From Plantago ovata (taxonomy: Eukaryota > Streptophyta > Magnoliopsida > Lamiales > Plantaginaceae): a stretch of DNA of 64,000 nt. Position 1 is the stretch's first letter; each line of letters begins with the position of its first letter. The stretch lies in contig CM051455.1 in NCBI GenBank assembly GCA_028274465.1, positions 122,423,462 through 122,487,461 of the forward strand, read 5' to 3'. The notes below the pieces were generated by a model. It was not told the origin of the DNA. It saw only the letters and a list, made by a program, of their open reading frames with translations, and did not search any database. A program made the position numbers and the translations under genes. This document shows, piece by piece, positions 27,501-39,747 of the stretch.

Positions 27501-29024
27501 CTAGTTATTTCTTCACCACTTGGTTTTATAATGTATATTGTATCGGTGTCATCAGCTACTCCAAGTAACGCATGAGATTCAGACCAACTTCCAGATGTGA
27601 CTATGCTAGCATTTGTACCTACGTGAGCCAAAACCAGCAGACATATATGTTAACATTTTACACTTTGCTGCAAAAGTAATCCAAATATACTTTGATAAAC
27701 AGGATAACGAGTATCCGTGATAACTTTGTCAGATCTCCTACAGTTGCCCAATAGTTTTCATGATACGTTTAGTAATATGCTGAAGTGGCTTTCAATGAAA
27801 TTAGAATCATTTCTCACATAGACAAGAAAACTTAGGGCGTTCCGTAAGAATGTGTTATGTACAAAATCTGAATTCAGAAAAATATGAGGATTCTTTTCTT
27901 TCTAGCTATCCTGATTGATGAATGCAATTAGGAATATCAGAAAGTATATAGAGAGAAGACTAAAGCATGATCAAGTTTCGATAATCTAAAACTAAATCCC
28001 TAGACTCGAGGATTATCCGGCCAGATTTCTGATTTAGAGTCCAGAAGAAGAAAGTTATACTCTGCATAATCCCAATCTACAAAAGATTCTATGAGAGCAA
28101 TTTGGACCTTACACAAAGGTAACCTAATCAAATTCTAGGGATGACATTCAGACCAGAACATGCCAGCTTTAAATGATTAAAAAATGTATAAGCTACAGCC
28201 TATCCTCTATAATTTAGCAATGCGTCAAGCATATCATGCTAAAACATTTCTTTTGATTTAGTCAATTTATCCACATCCCATCTTTCAATGCTACATTCTG
28301 CATACACATCCTAAATATCTTCTGAAAAATAAAAGCTAATGCAAAATATACTCTATATAGGAGTAATAATTTACAACAGCAGGTAAAAGACATAACGCAC
28401 AGTGTTCTGAGACAATCAAATACATGCAAGTGCTATTGCAGTATTAACCTTAACCACATTTGTATTGTTTTTTGACAGAGGAGTAAATCTTACAAGTAAA
28501 GATCCCCACTGGCTCCTGGTAGTCATTATCCTTCTGCAGGATTATTATTTGGTTTCTGGAGGACACCGCAACGTATTCTCCTTTCGCAGAAACAAACAAG
28601 GATACCAATCGCCTTGTCCTTCGAGGTTTCCTATACCCATTCCACTTTTCTTTAAGTTGCGTTATGCCTACAGTGTACAAGACCGCAGAAGAAGATTAAA
28701 AAAAAAAGTCAGAATTAAAACCTAAACAATACTATTGCTCTATGATCATACTAATAGAAAATACGAAATGTACCTCCTCGGAATGGTAAGTAAGCACGTA
28801 AACCCCTAGCTTCACCTTCGCGTAGCTTCTTCACCAATCAAACAAAGTAAGTTTAACTAATTTAACTAATCAAACAGAAAAAAACGAAAGGCAGTGAAAT
28901 CGATCAGCGATATAAATCTTATATCTAACAGAATGACATGATGTACCTGTTGGTGCGGAGGATAATTGGGCGAGTGAGGTCTAGAAGCGTGACGAAGCGT
29001 CTCGAAGAGTACCTCTTCCTCCAT
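15692..29024 (-). CDS. MIP2: MAG2-interacting protein 2 (plant NBAS, Sec39-domain protein), 12 exons
   Basis: Exons (minus): 29024-28947, 28828-28774, 28667-28494, 27618-27417, 27312-27095, 26461-25468, 24305-23356, 22298-22216, 21390-21031, 19988-18794, 18669-18399 and 18322-15692. All borders are GT-AG and phases agree. About 2403 residues, close to the plant family length of roughly 2400. It begins MEEEVLFETLRHASRPHSP. The early exons give a WD/beta-propeller-like region (KGEYVAVSSRNQIIIL; SWSESHALLGVADDTDTIYI). Helical Sec39-type sequence follows, and a Trp/Asp-rich patch (NDDDWDEGWESF) lies near 16520-16560. In Arabidopsis MIP2 works with MAG2, MIP1 and MIP3 as an ER tether for retrograde Golgi vesicles, needed for seed storage protein transport. 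Oddity: exon 11 lacks one base within a short A-run (plus, about 18487-18491). Frame is clear on both sides, so a consensus error is likely. A leader intron is probable upstream. Confidence 0.93.
21467..21575. repeat. (ATT/AAT)n microsatellite in MIP2 intron 8
   Basis: taa units, then att units with two taatta switches, about 110 bp, inside the intron between exons 8 and 9. Confidence 0.95.
21897..22068. repeat. 86-bp tandem duplication in MIP2 intron 8
   Basis: Copies start with gagaaagagtcttccaaata at 21897 and 21983 and differ at only a few positions. Confidence 0.9.
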
Positions 29025-29420
29025 GAAGGTGATCAGTTTCAGTATCTATCTATACACTTGGAGCTCAAAGCAGGCGAATGGATAACTGTGAGATCTTAAA
29101 TCGCGCAGTATGAATTCTTCAGTAAAGCTCAATTTGGGGCTTCTTAAAGCTCCGACCGAGCTACATAATCAATTAATCTAATCTAAGTGTATAGGTATGG
29201 AACTGGGGCTTACCTTGACCTGGGAGAGACGAAATCAAATTTTCAATGGGGTAGACATTGAGATGGATTCGAAGAATTGAAGCTCACAGAGCTCTGTCGA
29301 GAAGCTTCACCCGAATTATTGATCTGTTGCCTGAAATTCCTTCTTATTCGATTTCCTTGTTCTCACGGTGTGATGAAGTGGACGCGAACACGGTGAATGA
29401 TGGGCATAGGACTGTTGTTA
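29025..29420 (-). promoter_or_regulatory. MIP2 5' leader, probable leader intron and promoter
   Basis: On the minus strand caag|gtaagc near 29213 looks like a splice donor. Acceptor-like AG sites lie about 20-30 bases before the MIP2 start codon, so a 5' UTR intron of roughly 150-170 nt is likely. No clear TATA box was chosen. Confidence 0.4.
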
Positions 29421-29906
29421 GACGATGAATGAAGGAAGAAGAGGACAATTTGGTCTTTCAATATGATCTAATGAGTTACCCGATCGACATGCTTTGTTCC
29501 ACTTTTCCAAGTCTTGGTGATTCGACCCCGAATGGACCCTCCGTCCACGGTTCGTTACGACTTATATTTAGAATTAAAAAAATTGGATGACAAAGTATAA
29601 AAAGGGAAGCCCATTAGTAGAGACCGATTCAAAATGTTGCGTCGATCGGGTCTTGGGGGACGTGACGGCGCCACTAATCTGGCCGATCTGGTGAGGGACA
29701 GTCGAACTTTGCTCCGACAGCCATGGACTACAACTTCGAAGTGGATATCTTGATTGGGTCGGATCAGGGAAAATCCGCGAAATTTCATTTTAAATGATAA
29801 ATTGTAAAGTATATTCGTTTAGTCTCTATATAACTTAATTAAAAAGGGACGGTCTCTTATGATAATTTGTGTTGAAATTTATATTATACATAAAAAAACA
29901 ATTAGG
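29421..29906. other. Intergenic, no gene seen
   Basis: Moderately GC-rich for this window. Contains an open frame on the minus strand (29555-29788) with no family features. Confidence 0.5.
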
Positions 29907-30325
29907 GAAAAATACATATATAAAACCACTAAACAAAATTAATTACAAAAACAATCACTTACGAACAAAAATTACAGAAGTGTCGCTAGTTAATAGCTAT
30001 GGACTTCAAAATCTCACTCAAGTGGATTTAACGAGGATTTTTTAAATCCGCCTACAGAAATGGATCTCAAAATCTGACTCAGCTGGATTTAATTACAAAT
30101 TTGACATCCGGAAGCTAGTTTCAGCCACTGAAATTAAACTAGCCGAACCTAGCTAAAAAATACTTAAACTAGCTAAAAGTGACTGAAAAATAGCTCAAAA
30201 TGGACCTCAAAATCTCGCTTAACTGGATTTAATAACAAATTTGACATCCGAAAGCTAGTTTTGTTTACTAAACTTGCCAAAACTAGCTGAAACTAACTAA
30301 AAATGACTTAAACTAACTGTTAATT
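29907..30325. mobile_element. Fragment of a gggaaaaatacata-ended element, broken by the Sirevirus
   Basis: It starts gggaaaaatacatatataaa and continues to aattaattacaaaaa, matching the left end of the element at 52614. The interior has aaaatctc(a/g)ct.a..tggattta and aactagctgaaactaac blocks. On the opposite strand these resemble the sequence around 52120-52200 and 52540. The retrotransposon at 30326 inserted into it; no right end was recognised after 44962. Confidence 0.5.
30321..30325. repeat. Left target-site duplication, taatt
   Basis: taatt precedes the 5' LTR and is repeated exactly at 44963-44967 after the 3' LTR. Confidence 0.9.
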
Positions 30326-32041
30326 TGTTAGGAAACTTGTAATTTTGATGATCAATTAACCATGCTAAATTAAGAACAGTCCAGTAACTAGTACTCTTAA
30401 GGTCCATAGGAATTTAGAATTTTAAGGACATTGTAAAAGAGGAACGTTTGCTGATGACTTAGATAGGTGTTAGATAAGTTATTTCATTTGTGGATGACGT
30501 ACTTTAATTTCAGTGAAGAAATTAATTTATTGACACATTTGTGTATGACGTATTTTATTTTCTGAGAAGAAAATAATTTATTGACACTTTAGCGTATGAT
30601 GTATTTTATTTTCTGAAAAGAAAATATCTTATTGATGCTTAGCTTTGATGTATCTTATTTTCTGAAAAGAAAATGACCTATTGAAGCATTTGGTGAAGAT
30701 GTATTTTGTTTATTACAAATAAATTATTGAAGCAAATAAGAAACCGGTCAAAATCTTGAAGACTTTTGAAGACTTGAAGACTTGAAGACTTGAAGATTGC
30801 TGAAGACTGGTAAGGCACGTGTTGCTCAGAAAGTGAAATTTTCAGCAACAGCATTGCATAAGTGAAAATCTGAAAGACAGAGTAGGTTGTGCTTGCTGAA
30901 ACTGAGAATGAACACATGTGACCTCTTGCTGAATGTACGTGATTTTGCGCTCCATTGTTAATGTTTGAATTCTATTCAAAGGTGCATTTAATGCAAAGCT
31001 TACACACAAAGGACATGAAGACTAGAAGACAAACAAAGGTTGCTGCTGAAAGTACAAAAGCAAGATAGTGACATGTTAAGGAACAAAAGCCTTAGGATTT
31101 GAAATTCAAACGGCTCCTTACTTGCATTATAAATAGAGGTCATCCGGCAAAGAGTTGAAGTGTGTCAACAACGTGATCAAACTCTCACTTGTGCTTAAAA
31201 TTCACAAACCTTCAAACACTCTTATTGCCATTGATCCGTTCCAAGACTTAAAGCTTGAAAAAGCTACTTGTGAAGAAGTAGAACAAACTCGGCTAAGAAA
31301 TTAGTTAAGTGTTCTTTCTTTCGAACAAGAACAAGTCTTGACACCAGAAACAATCAAACTTGTTTACTGCAAAGTATTCCAAGTTGTGTTTCTTAGATTA
31401 CTTGTTGTAACTGAATAAGTTATAATTAAGTTATCTCACCCCAAAACTCTCTAACTGAAAAATACACCCTTTCAGGCGTGATATTCAGGGGGAACTTAAT
31501 CGAGCAAGCTTTTCCTGATTAAAAGTACCAAGTTTGGTGGAGAACAAGGTTGAGTTCTCTAGTTTAGGTTGGAGACAAAGCAAGTGTGCTTTGGTTTCTG
31601 TTGAATCGCTTTAGATAGGAGATTGTAAGGAACCTCAATCATATCTTAGTGGATTCAGTCCTAGAAAGGACAAAGTGGATTAGTTGGGAGATTACGTCAC
31701 TCTCAGATACCACTCTAAAAGTGTTTGTGTGATTTACTTACTGCAATTTAGCTTTCAGCAAATTATATCTGTTTGTACACAGTCACTCACATCACTTGCT
31801 GAAACTCTTTACTTGCTGAAAAAGCACTTATCGTTTCAAAGACTTCCGCTCTCTGATTTTAAGTATCAGCAAACCAAGCTACTGTAAAGTAACTTACGCT
31901 TGCTGAGAAAGTTAAGTATCAGCAACCTCATTACTGTAAAGTAATAAGTACTTGCTGAGAAAGTTTTAAACGACAAAAGTTTGAAAAGACTATTCACCCC
32001 CCCCCCCTCTAGTCTTTTCTTGTTGTTTAAAGGGACCAACA
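30326..32041 (+). repeat. 5' LTR of the Sirevirus-type element
   Basis: 1716 bp. TATA box tataaata at 31128-31135. A 9-bp tandem repeat (gacttgaa.) near 30765-30797 has one unit fewer than in the 3' LTR. A C-run (about 31997-32007) differs in length between LTRs. The heptamer ttgctga occurs at least eight times. Confidence 0.95.
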
Positions 32042-32043
32042 AG

Positions 32044-32055
32044 TGGTATCAGAGC
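32044..32055 (+). other. Primer binding site (initiator tRNA-Met)
   Basis: tggtatcagagc, two bases after the 5' LTR end; the standard plant copia primer site. Confidence 0.92.
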
Positions 32056-32153
32056 AGGAGGTTCTTTAGCCTTCTGCACTGAACCTAGATCCCCTTAAGT
32101 GCTTTCCGTAAATCTCTTTCACTTGATCAGTTTGGTAGTGCTTTGCTGACAGG

Positions 32154-33674
32154 ATGTCTTTAGGAGATGCTCCCTTGCTGAAGCTGGAAAATTACGAGAA
32201 ATGGCGAAACAACATGATGTTACATCTTGAGGCCATTAGTGATGAGATGGTCACCGTCATTAATGATGGACCTATCAAGATCACCAAGGTTGAAAGGAGT
32301 TTCCCTCATAGAACCACTGAAGCTGGAAAAGAAACCATCCAAGGCGAACCATCAGATACGGTTGTGCCAAAACCAAGAGAGGAATGGACTTCTGACGAAG
32401 CTAAGAGATTCCGTCTTGATGGCCAGGCAAGAAATATCATCATCAGATCAACTCCGGATACCATACAGTGCAAACTGTGGGGTGCTAAGACTGCTAAGGA
32501 GGCTTGGAAAATGGTTCAAGATCTTTGTGCTGGATCTGACAAGACCAAGGAAAACAAACTTGAAGTACTTAAGCTGAAGTTTCAAAACTTTAAGCAAGGT
32601 GCTAACGAGTCACTGGAAGACTTGGACTTCAGATTCACAACTCTTGTTAGTGAAATGGCAGCGCTGGGTGTTGGAAATCTTTATTCAGATTCTGAGAAAG
32701 TGAAAACTATCATCAGAAGTTTGAATCAAGAATGGATCCATACTCAGAATTTCTATTATAATCAAGGAATGCCTGACATTACACCAACCGAGTTGTTCTC
32801 TCATCTTGCTACTGTCAATTATGAGACAAAGCAAAGAGAAAATGTGTTTGCTGAAAAATCGCAAAACATTGCTCTTGCTGCAAAGCCGTCATCTTCTGAA
32901 AAGAAGAATGATAAAGAGCCTGCTGATGAAAATGCTTTAGTTGTTAAAAACATGAAGAAATTCATCAGTAAGGAACTTGAAAGGCGAAAAGCAAAAGAGA
33001 AGCTGAAAAAGCATCTTGGTAATAACTACCATAAGTACAAGAATGATACTAGCTCGCTGAACAAGCAAGCTCAGCAAGCTACATCATCAGAAGAACCAGC
33101 AGTTAGAAATGATCTATGTTTTTACTGCAAAAAGCCTGGACACTTCAAAGCTAATTGCCCTTTGCTGAAAGGCAAATCTGCTGAAAAGAAGAAGAAGTTC
33201 AAAAGAGCTTTCATTGCTGAAGAAAAGAAGAAGCTTCAAGCAAAAATCGATGCATTGTGCATTGAGACAAGCTCCGAAGACAGTGAGGATGAAAGTTCAG
33301 ACACCGACGATGAGGAAGCCACTCTAGACGTGGAGATTGGCAAAGAAGTGTGTGGGATAGCTATGGAAGCTTATCTAGATGTGTCGAACTACGAATTCTG
33401 CCTCATGGCCGGTCAGGTAAATAATTCTACCTCTGACTCTGATTCAGAAAGTGAAGACGAGATTGATCTTGACAAAATTCAAGGAGAAATCGAAAGATTT
33501 GAGAAAACTCTCAGCAAACAGCAAGAAAAACTTCAATTTGCTGAAACTCTGACCAAGCAAACTACTGAAAGGTACGCTTTGCTGAAGGAAGAGACAGAAG
33601 AAAAGGATGCTGAAATAAGGCGTCTTAAGAAATTGATTGCTGAGCTGCAGAGAAAAATTCTCAAATGGCATTAG
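32154..33674 (+). CDS. Sirevirus-type Gag, intact 506-residue frame
   Basis: Opens MSLGDAPLLKLENYEKW, the start typical of copia Gag. A UBN2-type region (residues about 60-240) and a CCHC zinc knuckle CFYCKKPGHFKANC (about 320-335) follow. Then come a Lys-rich block, an acidic Ser/Asp/Glu block (about 360-440) and a coiled-coil C-terminus. Gag forms the particle and binds the genomic RNA through the knuckle. No stop or frameshift is present, in contrast to pol. A coiled-coil-like open frame (33665-33976) overlaps its end by ten bases and may be a gag extension read in another frame. The ATG at 33154-33155 region is not used; the start at 32154 is the first ATG in a good position after the leader. 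Confidence 0.88.
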   Translation: MSLGDAPLLKLENYEKWRNNMMLHLEAISDEMVTVINDGPIKITKVERSFPHRTTEAGKETIQGEPSDTVVPKPREEWTSDEAKRFRLDGQARNIIIRSTPDTIQCKLWGAKTAKEAWKMVQDLCAGSDKTKENKLEVLKLKFQNFKQGANESLEDLDFRFTTLVSEMAALGVGNLYSDSEKVKTIIRSLNQEWIHTQNFYYNQGMPDITPTELFSHLATVNYETKQRENVFAEKSQNIALAAKPSSSEKKNDKEPADENALVVKNMKKFISKELERRKAKEKLKKHLGNNYHKYKNDTSSLNKQAQQATSSEEPAVRNDLCFYCKKPGHFKANCPLLKGKSAEKKKKFKRAFIAEEKKKLQAKIDALCIETSSEDSEDESSDTDDEEATLDVEIGKEVCGIAMEAYLDVSNYEFCLMAGQVNNSTSDSDSESEDEIDLDKIQGEIERFEKTLSKQQEKLQFAETLTKQTTERYALLKEETEEKDAEIRRLKKLIAELQRKILKWH

Positions 33675-35219
33675 AATTGGAAGAGTATCAGTCCTCAATT
33701 CTAAAGTTACTTGCTGAAATTCAAGAAATGAAAAAGATGAAAATCAATTTCAAATCCTATGTGGAAGCAAGTAATACGCTGACTGACCTAAACTCTTATT
33801 TGAGAGATCCATCTCAGAAAGAAGGTTTAGGAGCAACGTGTGAAGGTGATAACGTAGAAATCTTGAGAAAAGATAAATCACCGATCTCCTTTGTACGTGC
33901 TACTGATAGTAGTCCACCAGTGATCTATCAGTTGGTCAAACTAAGGTTGCTGAAACATGCAATCAAGTACCTATGACCATAAAGCCCGCTGTTGCTACTC
34001 AAAGTAACAAGACTTTAAAAGGAAAACAGGTTGCTGTGAAGCAAACTGGAAAGAAAAAGAATGCCGTGAAGCATTCCGCCAAACAAGTTGCTGAAAAGCA
34101 AGTTGTTAAGTCTAAAGGCAAGATTACCAAAAGTAATCAGAAGTCCTTTGCTGACAAACCTGAATCAAGTAAGGTTGCTGATGCTAAAGCTCAGCATTCT
34201 CCAAAGAGTGGACTCGGTTTCAAAACCAAGCAAAGTCAACTCTTTCATGAGTATAAGCAAAGTCAGCAAAAATACTTCAAAGAGATGAAGAAAACCAAGC
34301 CTAAGAGTTTTGAAAAGACTCCCAATGCTAGGACTAGAAGGAACCTTGCTAGAAAAGAACTTACTGAAAAGTATGTTCAGCAAAAAGGTCAACAGAGCAA
34401 GACACCACATCAGAAAGTGGATTTGACCAGCACGAGTCAAAAGTCTTTCAGCTCAAAACCTCCTAGTTCCTCAGCAAGTAGAAAACAAGTCAAAGTTGAA
34501 AACTTCAGACTTGGGTTTCCACTGGACGCATTCTTGAACATGTTAATGGACATCCATCATTGGATAATTAACTTGTTTGCTCTGATTGTGCAGACTGCAG
34601 CCACGGAGACAAACGATGCAATCTGGCACTTTGATAGTGGTTGTGGAAAGCACATGACGGGCAACAAGAATAACCTTATAAACTATAGACGGTGGTCTAA
34701 AGGTCCAACAATAAGGTTTGCTGGTGGAGGCTCCGGATCTACAAAAGGCTATGGTGATGTGAAGTTGGGATGCATAACCATTTCTGGAGTTCTTTATGTC
34801 AAAAATCTTAAGTTTAACCTTTTCAGCATGAGTCAATTGCTGACAAAGGATACTTCATCGAAATTAAAAGTGATGAATGTAAACTTGTAGATTTTGAGAC
34901 TAAAAAGGTTATAATGATTGCAAGAAGATCAGGAGGCTTGTACACCGTTGATTGGTCTTCAGCAAACGTTGAAAAATGCCTGTCTCAGATCATGATTGCC
35001 TTGCTGAAAAAGCATGGTTATGGCATAAACGAACAAGTCATCTAAACTTCAAGACGCTGAATAAGCTGTCTAAAAAGGCACTTGTAGGGGATTACCTAGG
35101 GTTACTTTTAAGAAGGATGGGTGTTTGAAATGCATGCAAGAAAGGAAAGAAAAAAAATAAGAGGCTGTAAAGTCAACGGAAAAAACCTTTAAAACTGAAC
35201 ATGGACTTGTTTGAATCTC
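33665..35219 (+). pseudogene. Gag-pol junction, protease and integrase N-terminus, cut by the assembly gap
   Basis: Frames 33665-33976 and 33973-34890 overlap by ATGA. The second starts with a very basic Lys-rich stretch, then carries the protease motif FDSGCGKHMTG (about 34630-34662) and the typical following block ISGVLYVKNLKFNLFSMSQL. After a frame change, the integrase HHCC region is visible (WHKRTSHLNF at about 35016-35045, then CLKC at about 35125). The integrase catalytic core is not present before the N run. The frame breaks make this copy non-functional as assembled. Confidence 0.75.
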
Positions 35220-35319
35220 NNNNNNNNNNNNNNNNNNNNNNNNNNNNNNNNNNNNNNNNNNNNNNNNNNNNNNNNNNNNNNNNNNNNNNNNNNNNNNNNN
35301 NNNNNNNNNNNNNNNNNNN
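35220..35319. other. Assembly gap of exactly 100 N
   Basis: One hundred N, the usual placeholder for a gap of unknown size. It falls where the integrase core and RT N-terminus should be, so true element length is unknown. Confidence 0.99.
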
Positions 35320-36788
35320 GATAAAGGCAATGCAATAAGAATTGATCATTTGAAAGAAACAAGTCTGGAAACTTGTGCCACTTGCTGAGAATAAGAAAGC
35401 ATTGGTCAAGAATTTGGGTGTTCATAAGCAGCTGAGCGATCTGGTGAAGTAACAAGAAACAAAGCACGCATGCGTTGCTCAAGGTTACTGTCAGACTGAA
35501 TGATTTTACTATTATGAGTATCTACGCTCCACGTTGCAGATTTGGATCAATTGACGGCTTTTCTTTTCCTTTGCCCTGCTCATATGACTTCATTGTTTAC
35601 CAAATGGATGTTAGAGTGCATTCTTAAATGGTGAACTTGCTGAAGAAGTCTACCTAGAACAACCCCCTTGCTTTGAACTTCCTCAGAAACCCAGAGGTTA
35701 TATATAAGACTTCAGAAGTGTATATGGTCAAAGCAAGCACAGAGCATGTATGATACCTTAGCTAAGTTCTGCTGGAAAATGGTTTCAAGAAAAGGTGAAG
35801 TTGACAAAACTCTTTTTACCATGACCATGATGGTAAATTAATCTTAGTTCAAATTTATGTGGATGACATAATTTTTGGATCTAAGGACAAGCAACTTGTG
35901 ATGATTTTGCAAACTCATTACAAATACGTTTGAAATGAGTATGATGGGAAATTGAATTATTTCCTAGGGTTGCAAGTCAAGCAACTCAAAGAATGGAATA
36001 TTCATAAAATCAAGCAAAGTATGCGAAAGAAATGCTCATAAAGTTTAGGATCAAAGAGGAGAAACAACACCTGAACAATCCCTATGAGTGTTGGTACCAA
36101 ATTGGGGGCTATACTAAAGAGGACAAAGTGTTGAAGAACACAATATAGGAAGCTCATTGGTTCCTTGTTGTATTTAACAGCAAGTAGAACCTGACATTCA
36201 GTATGCTGTTTGTGTGTGTTGCAAGATTCCAATCGGATCCAAAGAATCACACTACAAAAGGCAATTAAAATACTGAATATGTTAAAGGTACAGTCTTGTT
36301 GTTATGGTATCCAAAAGATTCGGACTTGAATTGGTTGGCTATTCGGATGCTGATCATGGTGGATCAACTCTTGATAGAAAAACCTCTGGAACTTGTCAGT
36401 TTTGGGTAATATTATATCATGTTCAGCAAGAAGCAAACGTGTGTCGCCAATTCATCTACAGAATCTGAATACATTGCAGCTGGTTGTTGCACAGCTCAAT
36501 CCTATGGGCAGCAACATTAAGAGATTATGGTATTTCTGCAAAGAAACACCAATCTTTTGTATAATAAACAAGTGCTATTGCATTACGCAAAATCCTAAGT
36601 TTCACTCTAGGACCAAGCACATGAGATTAGACATCATTTCATTAGAGATCATGTGGGAAAAAGGTATTGAGGTTGTGAAAGAGGTACTGAAGATCAGCTT
36701 GCTGACATCTTTACCAAGCCCCTACCCCCGACGGATAATAGTTCGCAGGCTAAGGTATAACCTTGGATTGATTGAATACCTCAAATAA
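35320..36788 (+). pseudogene. RT and RNase H remnant with dense indels
   Basis: Pieces of RT appear in order but in changing frames: WKLVPLAE and VAQGYCQTE-like blocks (35360-35500), VYQMDV and SAFLNGELAEEVYLEQPP (about 35595-35675), the catalytic YVDD-type block IYVDDIIFGS (about 35850-35880), and YFLGLQVKQ (about 35955-35985). RNase H pieces follow (GYSDADHGGSTLDRKTSGTC at about 36340-36400; the final NLGLIEYL block to 36785). The density of single-base indels is much higher than in gag or the LTRs. Confidence 0.8.
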
Positions 36789-37679
36789 GGATCCTTGGCA
36801 GAATGCTGAAACAGGTATTCAGCAAGCCAAAGTATTCCTGTCCAAAAAACCAAGTCACTATTTCTTCTAAGAATGATAAGTCACAACATGATTTGCTGAA
36901 CAGGCATTCGGCAAAGTAATTCCTTCAAAACAGGTATTGTTAGGAAACTTGATCACTTGCTGAGACAGAACTCAGTAAGTGAAAGAACTTAAGGATTGCT
37001 GAGACGGTATTAGACAATCAAAAATACTGAAACAGTATTCAAGTATCAAAGGAATTTTCTGAAACGGGAAATCAGAAAAAGAGCAAAATCTCATCTCTCA
37101 ATTTTACCAAAGGATGTCTCAAATTGCAAAAAGAATTTACTGATACGGGAATCAACAAATATCTTTTAACTTAGAAAATATGAGATATCTAAGTAAGGGG
37201 GAACTTTCAGCAAGTAGCTAGATTGTTAATTCAAACTCGCTGAAAAGATTCTTGTCTATTTCAGCAAGCAATCTATCCCTTATTACTCGTAAAATCATTT
37301 GTGACGTTAAGCTGGCACAGATAAACTCGCAATAAATCATGACATGAAATTCAATCGTGGCCATTGATTAAAAGGAGTTATTAATCTAACGGCTAACAAA
37401 ACAAAGAGAGAGAGTGCTCTGACGGTTTTAGTTAGTGGCCACTACGCATTCAATGCAAAGGCTACTCCATCTCCAGTGTTTCTCTGTTTTACCCTTGCTG
37501 AGAACTCAAATCGATTGAGCTCTCACACACCAGAGACACTATATAAAGAAGGAGTTAGAGAAATGACAAAATTCTTTAACTCACATTTCCTTCTCTGCAA
37601 TTTCTAGCCTGAACTACTGTACCTCCGGTCAAAAAGCAAACTATCTTTTTCGTACAATTTCTTGCTCTATATAAAGAAA
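36789..37679 (+). promoter_or_regulatory. Non-coding spacer after pol with possible internal promoter
   Basis: About 890 bp between the end of RNase H and the start of the third coding region. It contains repeated gctgaaacaggtattcagcaag-like phrases (36805-37080). ctatataaag occurs twice: at about 37540, some 135 bp before the ATG at 37680, and at about 37667, immediately before it. The first is well placed to be a TATA box for a separate transcript of the third region. Confidence 0.45.
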
Positions 37680-39747
37680 TGGCTCCCAAGAGACAGTCAT
37701 CTAAGTCCTCAAATCGTCAAAGGTTGACAGTGCTGAAACACGCATTGCTCCGGTGACTGCTCGGGACTTCTCTGACCCAAGACACAGCGAAAGTGTGTTG
37801 AAAAACGACCGAATCACTGTAAAACCTATGCCTCCGTCATATCTTGACACTGCAAAGTGTGAGATGTTGATGCAATGGGGAGGGTTTGCAAAAGAAAAGT
37901 ACATTAGGTACTTTTATGAACAAGAACTTGATGACCAAAATGAAGAGGCGCTTGAGTTCATCAAGCAGCAAGGCCTCATGAACTTATCTCTGCTCGCACT
38001 AAGCAAGTGAGCATGATTGATACATGGAGTTCTACAATAATGCAGAAATCCAGTCCCTTACAGACAGTATGGAGTCACTGAAAAAGTGATCCTTACTTAT
38101 GTTCAGAACACGCAAATCGTCCTGAAATGGACTGATTTAGCGGAGATTTTTCAGATTCCAACCACTGGAACTGAAGATGACGTCACTGCTTCTGACGAAG
38201 AAATTGAAGCTTTCTACAGTGACGTCAGAAATGCAAAAATGAAGAAAGGCGAGATAGCTCCCGTGACTTGGACAAAGCACGTTAAGAGAAAGCATCTCTG
38301 CCCTTCACTTGGTCTAGTAGCTCTGCTACTGATTAAAGTTCTTGACTCCCAAGTTGGAGGAATTGACCAAGTAGGCCTGAGAAGATGGCCATTGCTGATG
38401 CATATCCATGAGAATAAATCGGAACTTAACTGGGCTAAGTACATTTTCAACAGGCTTGTTGATTGTGTTACTAAGTTTAAGGTAAAGGTAGAAGACAACA
38501 AGGTCTCACCTTCCTTTCCAGTTATGTATGGAATCAAGATATGCTATATCCTTGAACATTTCAGGATTCAGCTAAGAAACCCATTGCCAATCAAGAAATC
38601 TGTGTGCAATGTGGGAAGATCTTTCTACAAGCAGAATGTACCTAAGATTGCTGGTAAGAAAACCAAGAAGACAACAACTGCAAATGTTGTCAGCACAAGC
38701 CAGCAAGAAAGGTATACAACAGCTGCAGATGTTACCACTCAGCAACTTAGAGATGAAACTGCTGTTGGTGGTGGTAACACAAATGAAACTGCTGTAGAAA
38801 ATCAACAAGGTACGTGTACAAAGCCGTTGCTGAAAATGCAACAATAGATGACTCTGGGAAACTGGAGAAATCTAAAAAGAAAAAGAGGAAAGCTGATGAT
38901 GACACTCAGACTGCAGCGTCATCAGCAAATCCCGTACCTAAGAGGAAACGGACAAGTAACAAAAGAAAGAAGACACTGGCTTCTCAGTCAGTCCCCAATG
39001 TCCAAGACTCCTCAGTCAATTCCCAGACAAATGCTGAAACGCATTTGCCAGTAGATGTTGCTGAAATAATACTGAAACATACATCAGCAATGTTGAAGTG
39101 TTTGCGGAAGCCTTCAACAATCAACTTAACGTTGATAACTCTACTGAGAATAGACCACAAGGCAGTGGAAATGAAATTCCTGCCCAAGTCCCAGATATCT
39201 ACATTGTAGATAATCTAGATGATCAACCATGGAACCAGTAAGCGACATTGCTGCTGATATGCAAGAGCGGCACTTGCTGATGCTGCTGAACAGATGGTTG
39301 CTGAACAAGCAACTCATCAAGTTGCTGAAACCCAGCTTGCTGATGGACCAGTTGCTGAGATAGCAATGGTTCCTGTTCCTGAAGTTGCTGAAACTCAAGA
39401 AGCATTATTCAAAGACGCATCTCTTGATGCTGAGAATACTGGCCGAAGTTCACCAAAGACTTCAATTGACAAAGTCCAGCTTGTACTGGAAGATTTAAGC
39501 AAACAAATGGAGTTGGAGATTGAAGAATCATCCAACAAGTCAATTGATCTCTTCATGACAAGCAGTGAGCTTAAAGGTCAAGTGCTTCTGCTCAACTTGT
39601 CAATTCAGAGACAAGGGAGATTGCTGAAACCGCACAGCTTTCTCAGTTAGAGCAAACTCAGAAGTCTGCTGAAGAAACAGTCCAAGAAGCTGAAGAAACT
39701 GTTAATGCTGAAAGGACTGAGCCACAACCTGTGTCCTTCCTCAGCAG

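Noticed and set aside
29555..29788. 77-codon minus-strand frame upstream of MIP2
   Set aside because: No family features, no splice context and no homologous copy in the window.
31684..31887. Small open frame in the 5' LTR, repeated at 44607-44810
   Set aside because: It is identical in both LTRs because LTRs are copies. It has no recognisable domain and lies in the untranslated leader.
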